NCBI GenBank assembly: GCA_029937135.1
Contig: JAPYQX010000089.1
Coordinates: forward strand, 1 to 9,649
DNA: 9,649 bases
Direction: 5' to 3'
Source of the DNA: Nitrospinota bacterium
Lineage (GTDB): Bacteria; UBA8248
The notes under the pieces were generated by a model, which was not told where the DNA came from, ran no database searches, and was given only the letters and a program-made list of their open reading frames with translations. The position numbers were made by a program, and so were the translations under genes. Shown here piece after piece: positions 6,355 through 9,649 of this stretch. Position 1 is the first letter of the stretch, and every line of letters begins with the position of its first letter.

Positions 6355-7620
6355 TCAGGCCGCCGGCCGGCCGCAGATGTCGAGGGCGGCGGCGAGGTAG
6401 ACCCGTGCGGCTATGAGCATGTTCGCGACCGAGATGTGCTCGCCGGCGGCATGCATCCAGGTCCCGGAGTCGGGGTGGGAGAAGCCCCCCGGCCCGTAAA
6501 CAGCGCAGGGAATGCCGTAGTGGTTGAAGTGGGTGGAGTCGGCGGCGGGCAGTCGGATGACGGGCTCGGCCGCAGAGCCGGTGATCTCCTCGTGGGCGGC
6601 CCGCATCGCCCCGATAACGGGCTGGCCGGGGTCGATCAGTGTGGCCGGGTCGTTCACGTAGAACGAAAGCTCGGCCTCGGGCCCGCCGCTTTTCTCGGCG
6701 TCGCTTTTGAGGAGCGCCCGCAGCTCGCGCTTCACCTGGTCCGCCGTTTGCCCCGGGACGGTTCGCACGTCGATGTAAAGACTCGCCTCGAAAGGATTCC
6801 TCGAAAGGCGCCAAATCAGCCCGCCTCTCACGGCGGCGATCGTCACCGAGGGGCGCTCGCCCATGAATTCGTTCCGCTCGCTGTAGCCGGGCGCCCAATC
6901 CATCACCGCCGACTGGATACGGTGAATTTCCTCGACGGCGTTCCGGTGGCCCGGTTTTTTCCCGTAGGCGCTATGGGCCATCGTTCCGGTGGCGGTGATC
7001 TTCGCCCAGATGCAGCCCATGTTGGCGTTCGAGACCTGGAGCGAGGTGGGCTCGGCCAGGATGGCGCAGTCCGCCGTGACGCCGTGGGTGATGAGGTAGC
7101 GCGTCCCGGTTCCGTAGCCCGCGAAGGATTCCCCCTGAAACTCCTCGATGGGCGCTTTTTCGATTTCTCCCACCACCCCGGCAAGGGAAATATCGCCGGG
7201 AAGGGAGATTCCCTCCTCGGCGATGGCTTCAATCGCCACGAGGGCGCAGGCGAGACCGCTCTTCATGTTGTTGGCGCCGAGTCCCCATATCCACCCGTCG
7301 CGGTAGACGGCCCTTGGCTTGAAGCCCTCGCCGTCGAGGAAGTCCTCGTCGCCGCTATATGAAGTGTCCATGTGCCCGGTGAAGAGCAGGTTGACTCCCC
7401 CGCCCGTGCCGGAGAGGGTGCCCACGATGTTGGGCCGGCCGGCGCTGACTTCCTGAAGATGGGTCCGGAGGCTCGCCCGGCGCAACCGTCCCTCGAGGTA
7501 GGCCGCCATCTCACTCTCGCCCCCCGTGGGGCTCGGGATGTTCACCATGTCCATCAAAGTCCGGCGGAGCGGGTCCTCGTAAATGTGGCGCTCGGCGCGG
7601 AGAAAATCGGGGTGGGGCAT
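6355..7620 (-). CDS. M20-family metallopeptidase / amidohydrolase (ArgE/DapE-like)
   Basis: This is a soluble zinc-dependent hydrolase of the M20 family (ArgE, DapE, carboxypeptidase G2 relatives), which cleaves an amide or peptide bond in a small acylated or dipeptide-like substrate. From ATG 7620 it has 421 residues, a normal length. Metal-site landmarks are H83-x-D85 in LLFTGHMDTS, GLGANNMKSG with N118 at the usual bridging-Asp position, E152/E154 in VVGEIEKAP at the catalytic-Glu/ligand site, E190 in ILAEPT, and H390 in WMHAAGE near the end. The dimerisation-type insert lies between about 200 and 310. The Asp-to-Asn change at 118 and the GEIEKAP form set it apart from ArgE/DapE; I recall other M20 subgroups with Asn there. 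The longer frame to 7716 was rejected because GGAGG sits 6 nt before 7620. It is the first gene of a two-gene operon with the duplicated-domain protein. The exact substrate is unknown. Confidence 0.9.
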   Translation of the reverse strand: MPHPDFLRAERHIYEDPLRRTLMDMVNIPSPTGGESEMAAYLEGRLRRASLRTHLQEVSAGRPNIVGTLSGTGGGVNLLFTGHMDTSYSGDEDFLDGEGFKPRAVYRDGWIWGLGANNMKSGLACALVAIEAIAEEGISLPGDISLAGVVGEIEKAPIEEFQGESFAGYGTGTRYLITHGVTADCAILAEPTSLQVSNANMGCIWAKITATGTMAHSAYGKKPGHRNAVEEIHRIQSAVMDWAPGYSERNEFMGERPSVTIAAVRGGLIWRLSRNPFEASLYIDVRTVPGQTADQVKRELRALLKSDAEKSGGPEAELSFYVNDPATLIDPGQPVIGAMRAAHEEITGSAAEPVIRLPAADSTHFNHYGIPCAVYGPGGFSHPDSGTWMHAAGEHISVANMLIAARVYLAAALDICGRPAA

Positions 7621-7626
7621 GGTAGA

Positions 7627-7631
7627 CCTCC
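7627..7631 (-). promoter_or_regulatory. Ribosome binding site deciding the M20 peptidase start
   Basis: GGAGG on the minus strand lies 6 nt before ATG 7620. The upstream in-frame starts at 7638 and 7716 have no such site, so the 32 extra residues of the longest reading frame are not expected in the protein. Confidence 0.7.
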
Positions 7632-7669
7632 GGAGCATGAATTCACTTAAATGATGGGTTGTAGGCCGT

Positions 7670-7698
7670 AAGATAACCGAGGCGGGCCGGTTGTTCAA
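7670..7698 (-). promoter_or_regulatory. Candidate sigma70 promoter for the M20 operon
   Basis: Read on the minus strand, TTGAAC (7698-7693) and TATCTT (7675-7670) are 17 bp apart, and each matches its consensus hexamer at 4 of 6 positions. Transcription would begin near 7663, giving a leader of about 40 nt before ATG 7620. It lies in the 210-bp divergent gap before the cytochrome gene. No equally good promoter was found for the plus-strand gene there. Confidence 0.4.
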
Positions 7699-7830
7699 TG
7701 ATTGAGGAGAAAACACTCCCCAAAAACTGATATTCTCCGATTCGCCGGGTTTTGTCCCGATCAGGCCCCGAACAGGGAAAAGCGGCCCGCGCGTTTTTTT
7801 TCGGAAGCATTATTGAAAGGAATTTCCTTG

Positions 7831-8244
7831 ATGAACAGAATTGCCGTTTTCTCGGTGGTCGCCGTTATCGCCGTCGCCGCCATTTTTTTCCTCGTGCCCA
7901 GCCCCACGAAATCCCCCCAGGGCACGGCCGCTGTCTCCGGGCCTCCGGCCACCGCTGGGCCCGCGGTTACCCTGGCGAAGGGGCGCACCCTCTTCCTTCA
8001 GAACTGCATGCAGTGCCACGGCAGGGGCGCGAAGGGCACGGACAAGGGTCCGCCCCTCGTACACCGGTATTACGAGCCGAACCACCACGGCGACATCGCC
8101 TTCTATCTCGCCGTCGAGCGGGGGGTGCGCCAGCATCACTGGCGATTTGGCGACATGAAACCCCTGCCGCGGGTGAAGCGCGGGGATGTGGCCCAGATCA
8201 TCGGGTATGTTCGCAACCTTCAGCGCAAGGCGAAAATTTTCTAG
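7831..8244 (+). CDS. Membrane-anchored monoheme cytochrome c (class I-like)
   Basis: This is a small c-type cytochrome that carries electrons on the periplasmic side of the membrane. It has 137 residues from ATG 7831 (AAAGG about 10 nt upstream). Residues 1-22 form a hydrophobic N-terminal segment serving as signal peptide or membrane anchor, followed by a Pro/Ala/Gly/Ser linker to about 46. The single heme site is CMQCH (59-63), preceded by ALAKGRTLFLQN-type helix residues usual in class I cytochromes. M109 in FGDMKPLP is the likely distal ligand. The final helix is DVAQIIGYVRNLQ. The 43 codons open upstream of 7831 lack a start context and were left out. The stop overlaps the next gene's GTG start, so the two are probably translated together. 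The redox partner is not evident; no c-type cytochrome biogenesis genes are in the window. Confidence 0.9.
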   Translation: MNRIAVFSVVAVIAVAAIFFLVPSPTKSPQGTAAVSGPPATAGPAVTLAKGRTLFLQNCMQCHGRGAKGTDKGPPLVHRYYEPNHHGDIAFYLAVERGVRQHHWRFGDMKPLPRVKRGDVAQIIGYVRNLQRKAKIF

Positions 8245-9608
8245 TGGAGCCGCCGGAGGAGTTTAGGGAGTTTCAAAAACTTCGAGAATTGAGGGAGACG
8301 CGCCTTCGCCGGACTGTGGCGCTTTGCGCCCGGGCGCACCCTTTTTATAAAAAACGGTTTGAAGAGAGGAATATTTCCCCCGACAGTATCCGCACCCTCG
8401 ACGATCTCGAGAAATTGCCGCTGACGGAAAAGAGCGATTTCATGGCCGACCCCGGGGCTTTCTCGCTCGACCCCGAGCTGGCCGGTGATCTTTCGTTCGA
8501 GGAGCGCACCCTTTGGAACATCGCCTATACGACGGGGACCACTAGCGGCCGGCCCTCGCCCTTTTTCAACACCACCCACGACCAGTACCACATCATGATG
8601 CAGGCCCGGGCCTGCAACGAGACCGAGGGCCTTCGGCCCGACGACTTGATCGCGAATCTCTACCCCCTCTCGCCGATGCCCACGGGGGCTTTTCTCTGTG
8701 CCGTGCGGTCGGCGGAAATCCTGGGTATTCCGATTGTGAGCGCGCTGACAGGGAGCCCCCACGCGGACTACCCGGTGCGCCGGAACCTCGGCGAGGCCGT
8801 CGATATCGTGGCGGCGGCGGGGGCGACGGTTATCTGGGGGGTTCCCAGCTTCGTTAGGCGATTCCTGCGCCTCGCCCGGGAGCGGGGAGCGCGGCTGGAC
8901 CGGGCACGGATGGTGTTGACGACGGGCGAGGCCGTGAGCGCCGCCCTGCGGGAGGAGTACATGGATCATTTGCGCCACTTCGGCGCGAAGGACCCACAGG
9001 TGCGCGTGCGCTACGCCGCCACCGAAATGCAGGGGGGATTCGTTCAGTGCACGGGTGAAGCCCTCCCGCACAACGTGGTCCCCGAACTCTATTATCTTGA
9101 GGTCGTGGACCCCGATACGGGGCGGCGGTTGCCCGAGGGGGAGGAGGGGGCTGTTGCGCTCACCCATCTCCACCGGCGGGGGACAGTCCTCCTGCGCTAC
9201 CTGATCGGCGATCTCATCGGCCTCCGGCTGGAGGCCTGCTTCCACTGCGGCCGCCTCGGGGAGCGAATCGTGAGCCCGCCGCGGCGGACGGGCGATCTGG
9301 TAAAGGTCAAGGGGATGTTGATGAACCCGGATCTCGTTTACGAAGTGCTCTCGGCCGACCGGGCGATCAGGGAGTTTCAGCTCGTCATCCGGAAGAGCGA
9401 GCCCTCGGATCCCGATTCGATGGACGAACTCATCGTCCGGATCGAGGCGCCCGAAGCCGAACGCGGGCGGCTGGCCGGCGAGGTGCCCGGCCGGGTCCGG
9501 ACGGCGGTGATGGTGACACCCGAGGTGGAATTCACCGCCGAGGGGGAGATTCACGACCCCATGAAAAACCTCAAGGCGCGCCGCCTCGTCGATCTGCGGA
9601 CAAAATAA
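8244..9608 (+). CDS. AMP-forming acyl-CoA ligase, phenylacetate-CoA ligase (PaaK)-like
   Basis: This is an adenylate-forming enzyme that would activate a carboxylic acid with ATP and join it to CoA, in the cytoplasm. It has 454 residues from GTG 8244, close to the roughly 430-440 of PaaK. Landmarks in order: an N-terminal helix with HPFYKKRFEE (32-41), the LPLTEKSDF segment (58-66), the phosphate-binding loop YTTGTTSGRP (95-104), RYAATEMQGG (the YGxTE-type motif), RYLIGDLIGLR, the CxxC-G motif C332/C335 (CFHCGRLGERI), the hinge-type RTGDLVKVKGMLMNP, and K441 or K444 near the end as the candidate adenylation Lys. The reading frame is open much further upstream, but that part is a shadow of the cytochrome gene. 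The GTG in TAGTG directly at the cytochrome stop is the best start and implies translational coupling. The acid substrate is unknown; no phenylacetate pathway genes adjoin it. Confidence 0.88.
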   Translation: MEPPEEFREFQKLRELRETRLRRTVALCARAHPFYKKRFEERNISPDSIRTLDDLEKLPLTEKSDFMADPGAFSLDPELAGDLSFEERTLWNIAYTTGTTSGRPSPFFNTTHDQYHIMMQARACNETEGLRPDDLIANLYPLSPMPTGAFLCAVRSAEILGIPIVSALTGSPHADYPVRRNLGEAVDIVAAAGATVIWGVPSFVRRFLRLARERGARLDRARMVLTTGEAVSAALREEYMDHLRHFGAKDPQVRVRYAATEMQGGFVQCTGEALPHNVVPELYYLEVVDPDTGRRLPEGEEGAVALTHLHRRGTVLLRYLIGDLIGLRLEACFHCGRLGERIVSPPRRTGDLVKVKGMLMNPDLVYEVLSADRAIREFQLVIRKSEPSDPDSMDELIVRIEAPEAERGRLAGEVPGRVRTAVMVTPEVEFTAEGEIHDPMKNLKARRLVDLRTK

Positions 9609-9618
9609 AACGCCCCTA

Positions 9619-9630
9619 AGTATATATACT
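9619..9630. other. Perfect 12-bp AT palindrome downstream of the CoA ligase
   Basis: AGTATATATACT is its own reverse complement and sits 10 nt after the TAA stop. The window turns AT- and T-rich from here to its end. It has no GC stem, so it is a poor terminator candidate. It could be part of the next gene's upstream region, or chance. Confidence 0.3.
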
Positions 9631-9649
9631 GTCCTTTTAGTCTTTTCTG

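Noticed and set aside
6313..7362. 349-codon plus-strand ORF opposite the M20 gene
   Set aside because: It has no recognisable motif, its composition is typical of an antisense frame in G+C-rich DNA, and the M20 metal-site motifs are on the other strand.
7702..7736. Possible plus-strand promoter (TTGAGG with TGATAT or TATTCT) before the cytochrome gene
   Set aside because: Spacing of 20-23 bp is too long for a usual sigma70 promoter.
7752..8243. Upstream extension of the CoA-ligase reading frame through the cytochrome gene
   Set aside because: The extension is an out-of-frame reading of the cytochrome c gene. The ligase homology starts just after the GTG at 8244.
8241..9554. 437-codon minus-strand ORF antisense to the CoA ligase
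   Set aside because: It is His/Pro/Arg-rich shadow translation; the plus strand carries the ordered adenylate-forming motifs.

Overview
The window is visibly G+C-rich bacterial DNA (roughly two thirds G+C by eye, not counted), with tightly packed genes that mostly end in G or C at third codon positions. The gene set is a molybdenum hydroxylase, a SDR, ArsM, an M20 peptidase, a c-type cytochrome and an acyl-CoA ligase. It suits a metabolically versatile, probably environmental and uncultured bacterium. Nothing here fixes the taxon.

Layout. (1) 2-1501 (+) is the 3' two thirds of a xanthine-dehydrogenase-family molybdopterin-binding subunit, cut by the left edge. (2) About 1502-3513 is a decayed or rearranged zone. 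It holds a short mutated copy of part of the preceding gene (about 1516-1610). Next, on the minus strand, is an ORF (1622-2722) that joins the N-terminus of a sensor histidine kinase in frame to the C-terminus of a phage tail tape-measure protein. Upstream of it is an OmpR/PhoB-type response regulator broken by a frameshift near 3315. One two-component system therefore appears lost, with a phage fragment where the kinase core should be. (3) 3514-3693 is a divergent intergenic region with a strong G-quadruplex-type G-run cluster. (4) 3694-4488 (+) is a SDR whose Ser-Tyr-Lys catalytic residues are replaced, followed by a hairpin with a duplicated arm. (5) 4706-5494 (+) is an arsenite methyltransferase (ArsM). 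(6) A convergent minus-strand pair, 7620-6355 and 6342-5500, encodes an M20 metallopeptidase and an unrecognised protein made of two tandem copies of one domain of about 100 residues. The two genes are 12 nt apart with good ribosome binding sites, and a plausible sigma70 promoter lies upstream. (7) 7831-9608 (+) is a membrane-anchored monoheme cytochrome c, whose stop codon overlaps (TAGTG) the GTG start of a phenylacetate-CoA-ligase-like adenylate-forming enzyme.

How the genes work together. Only two physical couplings are well supported: peptidase with duplicated-domain protein, and cytochrome with CoA ligase. The rest look like independent units. No RNA gene, CRISPR array, intact insertion sequence or complete prophage was seen. 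The most unusual items are the kinase/tape-measure fusion beside the decayed gene copy, the SDR without its catalytic triad, and the duplicated-domain protein tied to an M20 peptidase.
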